Notes under the pieces: model-generated | Databases searched by the model: none | Told to the model about the DNA's origin: nothing | Seen by the model: only the letters and a program-made list of their open reading frames with translations | From: CAYILR01 sp964364175 | Lineage (GTDB): Bacteria; Bdellovibrionota; UBA1018 | Direction: 5' to 3' | Length of the DNA: 64,000 nt | NCBI GenBank assembly: GCA_964364175.1 | Contig: CAYILR010000006.1 | Span: 1-64,000, forward strand | Translations under genes and position numbers: made by a program | Part shown: piece by piece, positions 27,258 through 36,329 of the stretch | How the letters are laid out: the number at the start of each line of letters is the position of its first letter | Position numbering within the stretch: position 1 is the stretch's first letter

Positions 27258-27341
27258 ACCGGTTTTGTTTGACATAATATATTGTATTTATTATAAATTT
27301 TAATTTTTATTAAAAAAATTGATTTTACTAACAAAACTGGT
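27258..27341 (+). promoter_or_regulatory. Promoter and flanking inverted repeats of the RES-Xre operon
   Basis: TTGACA (27269-27274) and TATAAA (27292-27297) with a 17-base spacer form a near-consensus promoter. ACCGGTTTTGTT (27258-27269) and AACAAAACTGGT (27330-27341) form inverted arms (11 of 12) on either side of it, a natural place for the antitoxin to bind and repress. Confidence 0.6.
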
Positions 27342-27382
27342 AGAGTTTAACTCAAGAACTATCGAGGGGTTTTGGAGGTTAA

Positions 27383-27811
27383 ATGGCACAGATTCACACG
27401 AGTTTGCTTCCGCAGAATATCCAACGTCTTCTTGAAGAGGATAGAGAGGAAGCGGAAATTGCTTTGTATGAAGCAACGACCTATCTTCAAAAGCAGCTCG
27501 GTCTTTCAGGTTCAGCGATTGCTCGAATTCTCCGTCTTTCGACCAGCACCGTCAATCATTGGTTGAAGGAGAAGCGAATTCCGCTGGGTGGAGTCGAAGC
27601 GATTTCGAATGATGCCGAAAGCCTCATTCATCTCATCGCAATTCATAGAAATTTAGAAGCCATGCTCGATACCCCTGCGGCACAACGAGAATGGCTCAAA
27701 AGTTTGCGACCCGATTTGGGATTTGTACCGCTTAAAAAAATTTCGGAATCATTTCAGTCTTTGTTGTCGGTGCGACAGTATCTTGATTTTGTGCGCGGTC
27801 GAGGCGCTTGA
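27383..27811 (+). CDS. Xre/MbcA/ParS-type antitoxin of a RES toxin
   Basis: The 142-residue protein has an N-terminal helix-turn-helix (about 35-65, LGLSGSAIARILRLSTSTVNHWLKEKRIPL). The C-terminal DUF2384-like toxin-binding domain (about 70-140) is helical. Antitoxins of this class block the RES toxin by inserting their C-terminus into its active site and repress their own promoter. GGAGG precedes the ATG at good spacing. The toxin gene follows immediately. Confidence 0.8.
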   Translation: MAQIHTSLLPQNIQRLLEEDREEAEIALYEATTYLQKQLGLSGSAIARILRLSTSTVNHWLKEKRIPLGGVEAISNDAESLIHLIAIHRNLEAMLDTPAAQREWLKSLRPDLGFVPLKKISESFQSLLSVRQYLDFVRGRGA

Positions 27812-27814
27812 GTG

Positions 27815-28459
27815 ATGGAGTCCTATCGAATTGTCGAACATCAAAATCGAATTTATGAATACAACGCAACTTCGACCGAAGTGCGTGCGGAGTTATTGCA
27901 GTCTCTTCTGGAGCGCACAAAACCTGAACCCTACTCGTACGAGTGGCATGAATTGATCGCGACTCCATTTCGATATCCGCTTCCTGTCGGGCTCAACTAT
28001 GCGGCGCGATTTCGTCCGCCAGGATCCATGAAAAATGTGCTTTACTCCTCTCAAGAAGTTGAAACGACACTCTATGAACATGCTTTTCATTTTTTGAAGT
28101 TTCGATTGGGAATGAAGCGACTGGCGAAAACGGGACAACGTACGATTTTTTCAGTTCGTTTTGTAAAAAATGCTCCGGTCACGGACATTTCTCAACGTTC
28201 GGATGTCACCGAAATCTGTGATCCCAGTGGTTATGAAAGCTCACACGCTTTTGTGGCTGCCAACCCGGATGTCGGAATTATTCAGTACCCATCTTGCAGA
28301 GACCCGAAGAGGCGTTCTTGTTTTGCGACTAGAGATATAAAATTTTTTGAGAAAGAAATAGGGAACAGTTCACCGATTTCTTTTTATTTCCAAAAGAAGA
28401 AACACTCGATTCATTGGATTGAAAATGGTTTGACAATTACGTGGTCGGAATTTTTTTAA
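27815..28459 (+). CDS. RES-domain toxin (NAD-consuming type)
   Basis: This 214-residue protein contains the RES core: GLNYAARFRPPGSMKNVLYSS supplies the Arg and Tyr, TTLYEHAFHFL the Glu, and CDPSGYESSHAFVAA the later Ser region. Known RES toxins of RES-Xre pairs degrade NAD+. The start is ATG 27815 or GTG 27812, directly after the antitoxin stop, so translation is coupled. No truncation is seen. Confidence 0.82.
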   Translation: MESYRIVEHQNRIYEYNATSTEVRAELLQSLLERTKPEPYSYEWHELIATPFRYPLPVGLNYAARFRPPGSMKNVLYSSQEVETTLYEHAFHFLKFRLGMKRLAKTGQRTIFSVRFVKNAPVTDISQRSDVTEICDPSGYESSHAFVAANPDVGIIQYPSCRDPKRRSCFATRDIKFFEKEIGNSSPISFYFQKKKHSIHWIENGLTITWSEFF

Positions 28460-28480
28460 GAGAATAGCAAAATTTAGAAA

Positions 28481-31400
28481 TCAGTGATTTTGCAAGGCCG
28501 ATTCAAAATTATATTCCTTTCCCTTGGAATCACGGATTTTAGAATCGATCTCAATCGGATTTTTCAAGAGATCTGTGACTACTTTTTTATACTGATCTTC
28601 ATCCGGCATAATATAGACATCACCTTTGCCCTCGGCATAGCGTTTGTCCTGCTTCATTTGATCCCGCATTTGTTGATAAGTTTCGCCGCCGCGAATCCCG
28701 CTCAGGAGCACAGTCAGCGGATCCTTGTCGATGGCTCGAAATACCCGGGCGCCTGTGGTGGTCGGTATGTTGACCAATGTTTTGGAACGAGCGTTTTCGA
28801 TTTCGTAAATGGATTTGGTGCTCGAATGGCAACTGGTGTTCAGATAAATGAGCTGGCCTTTTTTGTCTTTTTCCCGCTGTCTCACCCATTCTCCGAATTC
28901 TTGGTTGGGGATCAAAGTGGAATTGGCTTCGCCCTGAACAGGGAAGACCAGGCGAATTTTTTCAACGCGCCCATCGGGCAGCTTTCGTGTACCCTCGATC
29001 AATTTTGCGGTGTTATCAATTCGGAAAAGATTTTTTTCATCTCCGTCCGAATGGGCTTCTTTGATGAAATAGTCGGTTGAGCCTAATGAAATTTGATTCT
29101 TCAGAAATTTTTTCAAATCAGGAATGCTTTGCATTTGGAAAGCATCACGGAATCCAACGCCTTGTGGCTGAGAAGTTTCCGGGAACTCGAATCCCTGCTT
29201 CTGATAATAATAGAGATAATTGTCCATCAAGTTTGATCCGGCTTCCTCTTTTTGAGTGTTGGATCCGGCGATAATCAATCCATTCAACTCGCCGTCCTGC
29301 CAAAGTTCCTTGTAGCGCGGGGATTTTTCTTCTGAAACAAACCCACCGGGAACAAATTTTACGGTAATTTTGAATTGTGTTTCGAATTGATCGGTTCCTT
29401 GGGTCCATTTTAATCTTTGATTGAAAAAAACAGTGTCCGATTGAATGGATTTAGGTGGATTTAAATTTTTCAATTTTTTGGAATAAAATCCGTAAGGGTT
29501 CAAAGTCGATCGGTCGCCGTCAATGGGATCTAATCCCAATAACAGGGGTGTCGTCTCCTCTTCAGTGCGAACCAACGTGACGTCAGTGAGCCGGGAATGT
29601 GGGGCATTAAAAAATTTTTCATCCACATTTTTTTTAATCATCCAGTACACCTTAGATGAAAAAATTCCTTTGATCCTATTTTTGTCGGAAACATTCCCCC
29701 CGTCCATCGCAGAGTTTCTGATGCTTTCAGCGATGAGGTCAGCATATTCCTCTTTTTTTTCCGGACTGAGCTGAGAAAAGGTGTTTCGGAAGGGGAGTAA
29801 AGGAAGCCAATGCAAAAAGCCATTATTGGGGTGTTCCTTGTTCATCTCACCCATCCGTTCTTTCAAAAGATCATTTGCAGCTTGGTCAAAGACAGCTTGT
29901 TCGTTCGGAGTGCGGCAAATTCCGGGGTTGCCTTTGACTTCATAGAGTTTGGGGAAATCGGCCATGAGTTCCAGATACAGCGACGTGTGACGACTGGCTA
30001 GATTTTGCAAACATCCCATGATCAGGTTAGGGTGGCGATCCACCAAATTTGATCCAAAGACCGCCAATAGAACTTGCAGATGTTTTTTAGGGTCAATCGA
30101 TCCGGGTTTTTGAAATTGGAGCAAGTATTGGAGAGCCTGCTCTTCTGTCATGCTTCCTGGTTGCGGTACGACATCTTTGGGCCATAACGATGGGTCATAG
30201 GCCGTGGTACAGGCATCATGGATTACAAAATCCTGAATCCATTTGGATGTAGAATCTGGAGTGAGTTCGGCAGTTTTTCGTACAGTGCAACAGTCAGTCG
30301 AAGCAATTTTGAGCAGCGGAGAAATGCAGTCTTGGTTGACAGCAAAAAGTTGAAGAGGTTTGCCCCCTAACAGCCATTTTTCATCAGGAGATACTTCAGG
30401 AGATTCATCAAAACTCGACCCTGTTAGAATCCTTTGGGTTCCATTTTTTTTTAAAGAGAGGACTCTTCCCATAGGGTCTTCTGCAGCGATAGTGGTTTTT
30501 TTTCTGTTGAGACGAATTGCATCGTCTATGGACAATGGTGTGCTTTGGCGAGTTTGAGTATTGTAAAGTTTGTATTGAAATGAGGAAATCGAACCGGACA
30601 TCAAATTGCCAGTATAGTTCATTCCTAGGATTTTGTTCTCATCGGACCAAGAGATCCCGAGACGCACACCCGGGATATTGTGCTGTTGCCCGGTAGCAAG
30701 ATCGAACGTGCTCGCTCGGCCGCTGCCCATGTCGTTGATGAGCAGATTTTTCCCATTCGGTGAAAAGGGTCCCGCCAGTCCAGAAAATTTTCTATCATTT
30801 TTTCGTTGATTCAGATCGATCATCTGACTTGTCTCTGAGGTTTCGCCACGCAGTAAAAGTTTTTGTCCGTCTGGCGAAAAGCTTGGTTGTGTGCTGTTTT
30901 TGAAAACCTCTTGTTGGCTGGTTTTTAGATCCCAGAGGGTTACTGTTTTTTTTTGATCATCGCCCAAAGAAATCCTTCTCTCATCGGGGGATACCTCAAG
31001 CAAACCTCTGCCTAAATCTTGGTCTTGATGAGTTTTCAGGTCGAGTAAATGGAGATTTCCATCAGAGTAAGGAATTACAATCCGGTTTCCGTCCGAAAAA
31101 ATGCGATAGGCACTTTGAAGAGCAGCTGATGGCAGCGTGTAGCTTTCTTCTTGATCAGTGGCTAGATCGAGGATTTTGAGTGTATTGGGGTCAGATTTGT
31201 TTTTTCGATTAGGTAAAAAGAATATTTTTTTCCCATCAGGAGAAAACTTTGCTGCAGTACCATCGAGTTTTTTTTTAATTTTCTTGGTTTCAAGATCGAT
31301 CACTCTGTTATCTGCAAGGGCATATTTGTTATCAGATGAGAAGGATTTGTCCCAAGCTGATCCAGTAAAAGTATCTAGTGCCTGGGTAGAGTAATAGGTG

Positions 31401-31486
31401 CAATCAGGTTCTTCCGTTTTGGCTGAAGCGTTGGTTCTCGAGACAATCGAGAGCAGAAAAAATGAAAAAAACAAAAATCTATTCAT
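28481..31486 (-). CDS. Exported beta-propeller protein with caspase-like C-terminal region
   Basis: Reading from ATG 31486 gives 1001 residues with a signal peptide (FLFFSFFLLSIVSRTNASA). This ATG overlaps the upstream stop, which supports it over 31501. Residues about 40-385 are WD40/TolB-like propeller blades with repeated FSPDGKK, VSPDERR, FSPDGQK, FSPNGKN and VSPDEKW. A helical middle follows. Residues about 735-940 show an order typical of caspase-fold peptidases: a strand with GLIIAGSN, a helix ending in KQGF, a strand ending KEAHSDGD (His812), and a strand YLNTSCHSS (Cys886). A His/Cys dyad is my inference; no alignment was possible. Confidence 0.7.
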   Translation of the reverse strand: MNRFLFFSFFLLSIVSRTNASAKTEEPDCTYYSTQALDTFTGSAWDKSFSSDNKYALADNRVIDLETKKIKKKLDGTAAKFSPDGKKIFFLPNRKNKSDPNTLKILDLATDQEESYTLPSAALQSAYRIFSDGNRIVIPYSDGNLHLLDLKTHQDQDLGRGLLEVSPDERRISLGDDQKKTVTLWDLKTSQQEVFKNSTQPSFSPDGQKLLLRGETSETSQMIDLNQRKNDRKFSGLAGPFSPNGKNLLINDMGSGRASTFDLATGQQHNIPGVRLGISWSDENKILGMNYTGNLMSGSISSFQYKLYNTQTRQSTPLSIDDAIRLNRKKTTIAAEDPMGRVLSLKKNGTQRILTGSSFDESPEVSPDEKWLLGGKPLQLFAVNQDCISPLLKIASTDCCTVRKTAELTPDSTSKWIQDFVIHDACTTAYDPSLWPKDVVPQPGSMTEEQALQYLLQFQKPGSIDPKKHLQVLLAVFGSNLVDRHPNLIMGCLQNLASRHTSLYLELMADFPKLYEVKGNPGICRTPNEQAVFDQAANDLLKERMGEMNKEHPNNGFLHWLPLLPFRNTFSQLSPEKKEEYADLIAESIRNSAMDGGNVSDKNRIKGIFSSKVYWMIKKNVDEKFFNAPHSRLTDVTLVRTEEETTPLLLGLDPIDGDRSTLNPYGFYSKKLKNLNPPKSIQSDTVFFNQRLKWTQGTDQFETQFKITVKFVPGGFVSEEKSPRYKELWQDGELNGLIIAGSNTQKEEAGSNLMDNYLYYYQKQGFEFPETSQPQGVGFRDAFQMQSIPDLKKFLKNQISLGSTDYFIKEAHSDGDEKNLFRIDNTAKLIEGTRKLPDGRVEKIRLVFPVQGEANSTLIPNQEFGEWVRQREKDKKGQLIYLNTSCHSSTKSIYEIENARSKTLVNIPTTTGARVFRAIDKDPLTVLLSGIRGGETYQQMRDQMKQDKRYAEGKGDVYIMPDEDQYKKVVTDLLKNPIEIDSKIRDSKGKEYNFESALQNH

Positions 31487-31757
31487 CGCCCTTAAACTCA
31501 AAGGTCACTGTCTTGCTCACGACCCAATTGGGAGCAAAATTCGTTTTATGCGTATCCGCCAGTTTTTTGCAGTCCTCACGCTTCTTGACGTGAAACTCCA
31601 AAATCCTCTCGCTAGAGGCTTCGCTCTTTCTGACGCTCACAATGTGAACGATGCAGTTTGCAGCGGACGGCGCAGGTGCAGTAGATGGCTCCGAGCGAGG
31701 AGTCTCGGCCAACGAGTGTGAAATGGTGAAAATGAGAGTCAGAAAGATGGCAGACAA
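31479..31757 (-). CDS. Small exported protein upstream of the propeller gene
   Basis: The reading frame runs to 31835 but starts there with TTG inside a hairpin. The TTG at 31757 has a strong GGGGAGGGGG upstream and would give 92 residues starting with a hydrophobic signal-like segment (SAIFLTLIFTISHSLA). The lack of a basic residue before it is a point against this start. The mature part is about 75 residues (CIVHIVSVRKSEASSERILEF, EDCKKLADTH) with two cysteines. No family is recognised. It overlaps the propeller gene by eight bases, so the two are an operon. Confidence 0.5.
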   Translation of the reverse strand: MSAIFLTLIFTISHSLAETPRSEPSTAPAPSAANCIVHIVSVRKSEASSERILEFHVKKREDCKKLADTHKTNFAPNWVVSKTVTFEFKGDE

Positions 31758-31818
31758 CCGAACAGCCCCCTCCCCAAGAATAACCTTTTTACACAGCTCA
31801 ATCAACTTCTCGATCAAA

Positions 31819-31885
31819 GTCGCGTTTGGCGACAAAGTTCACGAAGTTGGGGGGTGCTTACCCCTGAAGTGTCGCGTTTGGCGAC
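31819..31885. repeat. Three successive hairpins with a direct repeat
   Basis: GTCGCGTTTGGCGAC, itself a hairpin (5-bp stem), occurs at 31819-31833 and again at 31871-31885. Between them GGGGTGCTTACCCC (31851-31864) forms a third hairpin. The group fills the gap between the divergent small exported gene and the RDD gene and may be a leader structure or terminator. Confidence 0.6.
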
Positions 31886-31947
31886 TTTGTAGCGAGATTC
31901 TCTGACCGGGACTTAAGCGAAATCCATCACTGCCGATCAGTGAGTAT

Positions 31948-32409
31948 ATGTTTCTGATCCTGCCCGCCACCGGCCACACCTCCCACAAAGTTCACGTTCT
32001 GCATCGTGTGGCTGCGAAACTCGTCGACATCCTAATCATCATGACGGTTGCTGCATTGCTTCCGTATCCGCTCGGACCCTTCCTGGCGGTAATGTACAGC
32101 CTCTTTGGCGAAGTGATTCCGCTGCAAAATTGGCGCGGCCAGAGCGTGGGGAAAAAACTCCTGCACCTTCGAGTTCACTGCGTGCCCGCTTCCCGCAAAT
32201 TCACCTGGAAGGAAAGCATGCAGCGCAACGCCCCTGTGGGTTTTGTGACACTTTTTGCCCTGATCCCGGTCTGGGGCTGGCTCATCTTGGGCATGGTCGG
32301 GTTTCCGCTCATGGTGATGGAAGTCTACCTCATGATTCGCAGCGAACAAGGCCAGCGCCTGGGCGACATCATGGGATCAACCGAAGTCGTCCCCATCGAG
32401 CCCACCTAG
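31948..32409 (+). CDS. RDD-family membrane protein
   Basis: This 153-residue protein matches the RDD family: HRVAAKLVDILIIMTVAALL at the first membrane helix, NWRGQSVGKKLLHLRVHC in the loop, and a last helix before QGQRLGDIMGSTEVV. It has three to four hydrophobic segments. The role of most RDD proteins is unknown; some affect ion tolerance. The ATG at 31948 follows a small hairpin (CACTGCCGATCAGTG, 31928-31942). The next feature is the first copy of the start-codon repeat. Confidence 0.8.
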   Translation: MFLILPATGHTSHKVHVLHRVAAKLVDILIIMTVAALLPYPLGPFLAVMYSLFGEVIPLQNWRGQSVGKKLLHLRVHCVPASRKFTWKESMQRNAPVGFVTLFALIPVWGWLILGMVGFPLMVMEVYLMIRSEQGQRLGDIMGSTEVVPIEPT

Positions 32410-32419
32410 TTCTAGCTCA

Positions 32420-32458
32420 ATGACGCACCCAGCATCAAAAAGGTGTCGGACACCTTTT
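32420..32458 (+). repeat. Start-codon repeat, copy 1 (before polA)
   Basis: The copy begins ATGACGCACCCAGCATCA and ends with the intact palindrome AAAAGGTGTCGGACACCTTT. It opens with ATG but the following frame does not continue into a known gene. It lies 11 bases after the RDD stop and 75 bases upstream of copy 2, in the same orientation. Confidence 0.9.
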
Positions 32459-32494
32459 GCGCTTTTGTGCATTTCTGGCTAGTCTGCGCCTACC

Positions 32495-32532
32495 ATGACG
32501 CACCCAGCATCAAAAAGTAGCCGGACACCTTT
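32495..32532 (+). repeat. Start-codon repeat, copy 2 (forms the polA start)
   Basis: The first 18 bases equal copy 1; the palindrome is decayed (AAAAGTAGCCGGACACCTTT). The ATG of this copy is the only plausible start of polA, and the copy encodes residues 1-12 (MTHPASKSSRTP). Confidence 0.9.
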
Positions 32533-35242
32533 GTACCTCATCGACATCAGCTCGTTCATCTTCCGCGCGTTCTATGCAATCCGCGCTCTGAAAAACAAAA
32601 AGGGCGAACCCACGAATGCCGTCTACGGCGTCGCAACGATGTTGAGCAAACTTGTGGACGAAGCCAAGCCCGAGTTTGGAATGGTTGTCTTTGATTCTAA
32701 AGAGCCTTCGTTTAGAAAAACCATGTATGCCGAGTACAAAGCCAATCGCAGCGCTCCGCCGGAGGACTTGGTCCCTCAATTCGATCGCATCGAGCAGTTG
32801 ATCAACAGTTTGCAACTTCCGTCGTGCCGACAAAGCGGAATCGAGGCAGATGACCTGATCGCGGCGCTCACGCAGCAGTGGATCGCAGGCGGAAAAGATC
32901 GCCAGGTCGTGATCGTGACCGGTGACAAGGACCTGATGCAACTCGTGACTGATCAGGTGACGGTTTGGGACACGATGACTTCGAAGAAATACGGCCCCGC
33001 TGAAGTGAAAGAAAAATTCGGGATCCCGCCCGAGCAAATTCGTGATTATCTCGCCCTGATTGGGGACGCTTCTGACAATATTCCCGGAGTCAGGGGAATC
33101 GGACCCAAAGGCGCGACGGACTTGTTGAAAGAGTTCGAAACTCTCGACAAAATTCTTCATGCCGCCAAAGCGGGAAAAATCGCGGGCAAAAAGGGCGACG
33201 TCCTCCGCGAGCACGAAAAAGACGCGTTGATCTCAGCAGAACTCGCAACTCTCAAAACTGACCTGGAAGTAAAGTCAGACCCAGCAGACCTAGCGTTTCG
33301 TTTCGAGATGACGGCAGAATGCGCCGACCTCCTGCGCGAATTAGATTTTCATAAACTCATCGACCAGTGGAAAGCGAAGGCTGATCAGAAATCCGGTACT
33401 TCTGTGTCCGAATCCACGTCTGCGGGATCGGTTCCTCCCGTTCCCGAGGGAGCTCATTTTACTACTGTTCAAACCGAGGAAGAGTTCGAGAAACTTCTCG
33501 CCCGACTCGAAAAATCCCAGGAATTTGGATTCGATCTCGAAACGACTTCGCTCAACCCGCGTGAAGCGCAAATCGTAGGAATCGCCATCGGCCTCGGAAC
33601 TCGCGATGCATTCTACATTCCCGTGGGGCATACCGGGGTGGATCTCAATCAACTTCCCCGAGCCAAAGTCTTCAGAAAACTCCGTCCATTCCTCGAAGAT
33701 CCGCGACACAAAAAAATCGGCCAGAATCTCAAATACGACTTTAGCGTGCTGATCGAAAACGGCATTCAACCCGACGGGATCGGCGCAGACACCATGGTGG
33801 CATCGTACCTTTTGGAACCCGAAGGTCGGCACAACATGGATGCGCTGGCGGCCAAGTACCTGGATTACAACACTCTGAAATTTGAAGAAGTCTGCGGAAA
33901 GGGCAAAGAGCAAATCACGTTCGACCTCGTCCCGATCGATCTTGCAACAAGGTATTCGGCGGAGGACGCATGGGTCACTGTCCGGCTTTGGGAAACACTT
34001 AAACCAGAACTGCATAAAAATGGCCTGATGGAAGTTTTCGTGAGCGTGGATCTGCCTCTGGTCCAGGTGCTGACCCGAATGGAGCTCGCTGGAGTTTGCC
34101 TCGACAAGGATTGGCTGGCCCAGCTCTCGAGTGAATTCGAAAAAGACCTCCACCGAATCACCGAGCGAGTTCACGCTTATTCCAAAGAACCGATCAACTT
34201 GAACTCCACCCAACAGCTCGCACGGCTGCTTTTTGAAGAGCTCAAGCTGCCGACTCAATCCAAAACCAAGACCGGTTATTCCACCGATGCTTCGGTGCTC
34301 GAAGCTCTGGCTCCTTTGCATGAAGTTCCGCGCTTGCTCCTCGAATACAGAGAAATTTCCAAGCTCAAAGGGACCTATGTTGACCCCCTTCCTCTGCTCG
34401 TGGATAAAAAAACCGGCAAGATCCACGCAGGGTTTCACCAAACGGTGGCCGCGACCGGACGGCTTTCCAGCTCTGATCCCAATCTCCAGAACATCCCCGT
34501 CCGAACCGAGCGCGGCCGTAAAATCCGCCGAGCCTTCATCCCGTCGCCCGGAAACGTCCTGATCTCAGCCGATTACAGCCAGATTGAGCTCCGAATCCTG
34601 GCCCATATGAGCGGGGACGCCGACCTCAGCCGCTCGTTCCTCGAAGACGAGGACGTCCATCGTCGGACCGCCAGCGAGATTTACTCGATCACCCCAGAGG
34701 AAGTGACCGACCGGCAACGGGACATCGCCAAAGCCATCAACTTCGGCCTCATGTACGGAAAAACCGCATTCGGGCTGGCGCAAGAACTCGGAATCCCCCG
34801 CAAAGAAGCTCAGGAAATCATCACCCGGTATTTTGAACGCTATCGGGGTGTAAAAAACTTCCTGGATCGTCAGATTGCCCAGGCCAAGGAAAAGGGATGG
34901 ACCGCCACCTTGCTTGGCCGCAAACGCAATCTGCCCGATCTCCACTCCAAAAACCCCATGATGAGGGCCATGGCCGAGCGAATGGCCATGAATACCCCCA
35001 TCCAAGGAACCGCCGCCGACCTCATGAAGCTCGCGATGATCGAATTGGATCAAGCTTTGGCGAAACATCATTTTCAAGCCAAGCAGATCATCCAAGTCCA
35101 CGATGAATTGGTGCTCGACTGCCCCAAAAAAGAGGTTGAGGCGGTGACTCAGCTTCTCACGAAAGTCATGGAAGGCGCCCTGGAACTCAAAGTTCCTCTC
35201 AAGGTCAACACATCGATGGGTACAAACTGGAGCGAATTGTAA
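32495..35242 (+). CDS. polA: DNA polymerase I
   Basis: This 915-residue enzyme is complete. The 5'-3' exonuclease comes first (about 12-300, PLYLIDISSFIFRAFYAI, GVRGIGPKGATDLL). The 3'-5' exonuclease (about 325-505) has the DxE pair in DLETTSLNP, plus GQNLKYDFSVL and YSAEDA, so proofreading looks active. The polymerase (about 520-915) has DYSQIELRILAHMSGD, RDIAKAINFGLMYGKTAFGL and QVHDELVLDC. It fills gaps in replication and repair. The first 12 residues, before the usual PLYLID start of the family, come from a repeat found elsewhere in the window. Confidence 0.98.
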   Translation: MTHPASKSSRTPLYLIDISSFIFRAFYAIRALKNKKGEPTNAVYGVATMLSKLVDEAKPEFGMVVFDSKEPSFRKTMYAEYKANRSAPPEDLVPQFDRIEQLINSLQLPSCRQSGIEADDLIAALTQQWIAGGKDRQVVIVTGDKDLMQLVTDQVTVWDTMTSKKYGPAEVKEKFGIPPEQIRDYLALIGDASDNIPGVRGIGPKGATDLLKEFETLDKILHAAKAGKIAGKKGDVLREHEKDALISAELATLKTDLEVKSDPADLAFRFEMTAECADLLRELDFHKLIDQWKAKADQKSGTSVSESTSAGSVPPVPEGAHFTTVQTEEEFEKLLARLEKSQEFGFDLETTSLNPREAQIVGIAIGLGTRDAFYIPVGHTGVDLNQLPRAKVFRKLRPFLEDPRHKKIGQNLKYDFSVLIENGIQPDGIGADTMVASYLLEPEGRHNMDALAAKYLDYNTLKFEEVCGKGKEQITFDLVPIDLATRYSAEDAWVTVRLWETLKPELHKNGLMEVFVSVDLPLVQVLTRMELAGVCLDKDWLAQLSSEFEKDLHRITERVHAYSKEPINLNSTQQLARLLFEELKLPTQSKTKTGYSTDASVLEALAPLHEVPRLLLEYREISKLKGTYVDPLPLLVDKKTGKIHAGFHQTVAATGRLSSSDPNLQNIPVRTERGRKIRRAFIPSPGNVLISADYSQIELRILAHMSGDADLSRSFLEDEDVHRRTASEIYSITPEEVTDRQRDIAKAINFGLMYGKTAFGLAQELGIPRKEAQEIITRYFERYRGVKNFLDRQIAQAKEKGWTATLLGRKRNLPDLHSKNPMMRAMAERMAMNTPIQGTAADLMKLAMIELDQALAKHHFQAKQIIQVHDELVLDCPKKEVEAVTQLLTKVMEGALELKVPLKVNTSMGTNWSEL

Positions 35243-35318
35243 TTCGACTTGATTTTGTTGCGACTTCGGGTGAAAAGCTCACTCTTCCAACAAGAGGGTG
35301 CTCCTGGAGGGGAGTCGG

Positions 35319-36329
35319 ATGCTGCGAGAGATCAAGCGAACAACGACGTTGAGTGTTTTTTTTGCGGCGGTTTTAAGCCTGGCTGCATCCAATCTTTGGG
35401 CATTGGAAACCGATCAATATGTGGCTTGGGGTTTACCGCTCACGGATTCCGCTCAGCAAATCAATCAATATTTAGAGCGCCAAGTGCAGACTGTGCTGAG
35501 CGACGTGAATGAGGGGAACTGGCGTCGCCGTTCTTGTCGTAGCATTGTTGAAAAAATCGTAAAAATGGAAAACGATTCTTTCGCAATCCTGGATAAGGTG
35601 GAGCAGTGGGCTTTTGCCAACCCTTCCTTGGATACATTTCCTTCTTTTATCATCAAACCTGACCAGGTTTATCTCAATACGATGTACCGTTATGCCGGGT
35701 TCACGCGTTTTGTGCCCGTTGCCAAGACCATCGAGATCAATGGCATCCGGTTCGGCACGGATAAACTCAGCCACTTTATTTCAGTCGGAGGCGAGTATCT
35801 AAAGCGTTTTCAAAAGAACACCGATTTGCAGAGGGTTTTGGACTGGGGAATCAGCACGGAAGAGGGGATTTACGGTTATACCTTCAGCAGTATTTTTTCG
35901 TACGCCGATTTGGAGGCAAATTTTCAGGGCATGAATTACCTGCGAACGTTTTGCGAAGGTGAAAGCCCCCTTCTGGAGCAAACTCAGGCGGGTTGGAAAT
36001 TAGCAGGGAACATCGATATTACGCCATACGTGACTCCATTGTGGGATGAGTCGTTCAATTCAAATTTTTCAATGCCTGCAATGTGGAAAACCATCAAACC
36101 TTATTTGATGGCTCATTGTGATGAGAGAGACAGTGACTGGGTCAAGGAGCGATTTGAAAGCTACAGACAAAAGCTGCAGCCTAATGCTTCTTCGGAATAT
36201 CTCGCCTTGAAAATCCGCCAGAGAGCTACACCCGATCCAAGACCTCAATCGCTCGATGTGATTTGTCCAAGCCCCAAGATGAGTCTTTCCCAAGGTTCCC
36301 AGGATTTTTCTCCAGAGATAGAAGAATGA
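35319..36329 (+). CDS. Exported protein of unknown function
   Basis: ATG 35319, after GGAGGGGAG, gives 336 residues with a signal peptide (REIKRTTTLSVFFAAVLSLAASNLWA). A GTG at 35298 is in frame but adds residues ahead of the signal. The mature protein has RFGTDKLSHFISVGGEYLKRF, a pattern seen in some exported proteins with a conserved Asp-Lys-x-x-His-Phe, and GISTEEGIYGYTFSSIFSYADLEANFQGMNY. No family is assigned with confidence. It follows polA by 76 bases on the same strand. Confidence 0.72.
   Translation: MLREIKRTTTLSVFFAAVLSLAASNLWALETDQYVAWGLPLTDSAQQINQYLERQVQTVLSDVNEGNWRRRSCRSIVEKIVKMENDSFAILDKVEQWAFANPSLDTFPSFIIKPDQVYLNTMYRYAGFTRFVPVAKTIEINGIRFGTDKLSHFISVGGEYLKRFQKNTDLQRVLDWGISTEEGIYGYTFSSIFSYADLEANFQGMNYLRTFCEGESPLLEQTQAGWKLAGNIDITPYVTPLWDESFNSNFSMPAMWKTIKPYLMAHCDERDSDWVKERFESYRQKLQPNASSEYLALKIRQRATPDPRPQSLDVICPSPKMSLSQGSQDFSPEIEE

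Noticed and set aside
31819..31885. Possible CRISPR-like repeat
   Set aside because: Only two copies of a 15-bp hairpin with one spacer and no cas genes in the window; a leader or terminator structure is simpler.
33341..34441. A 366-codon open frame on the minus strand inside polA
   Set aside because: It lies wholly within a complete polA with all motifs; it shows no domain and is a shadow of the coding strand.
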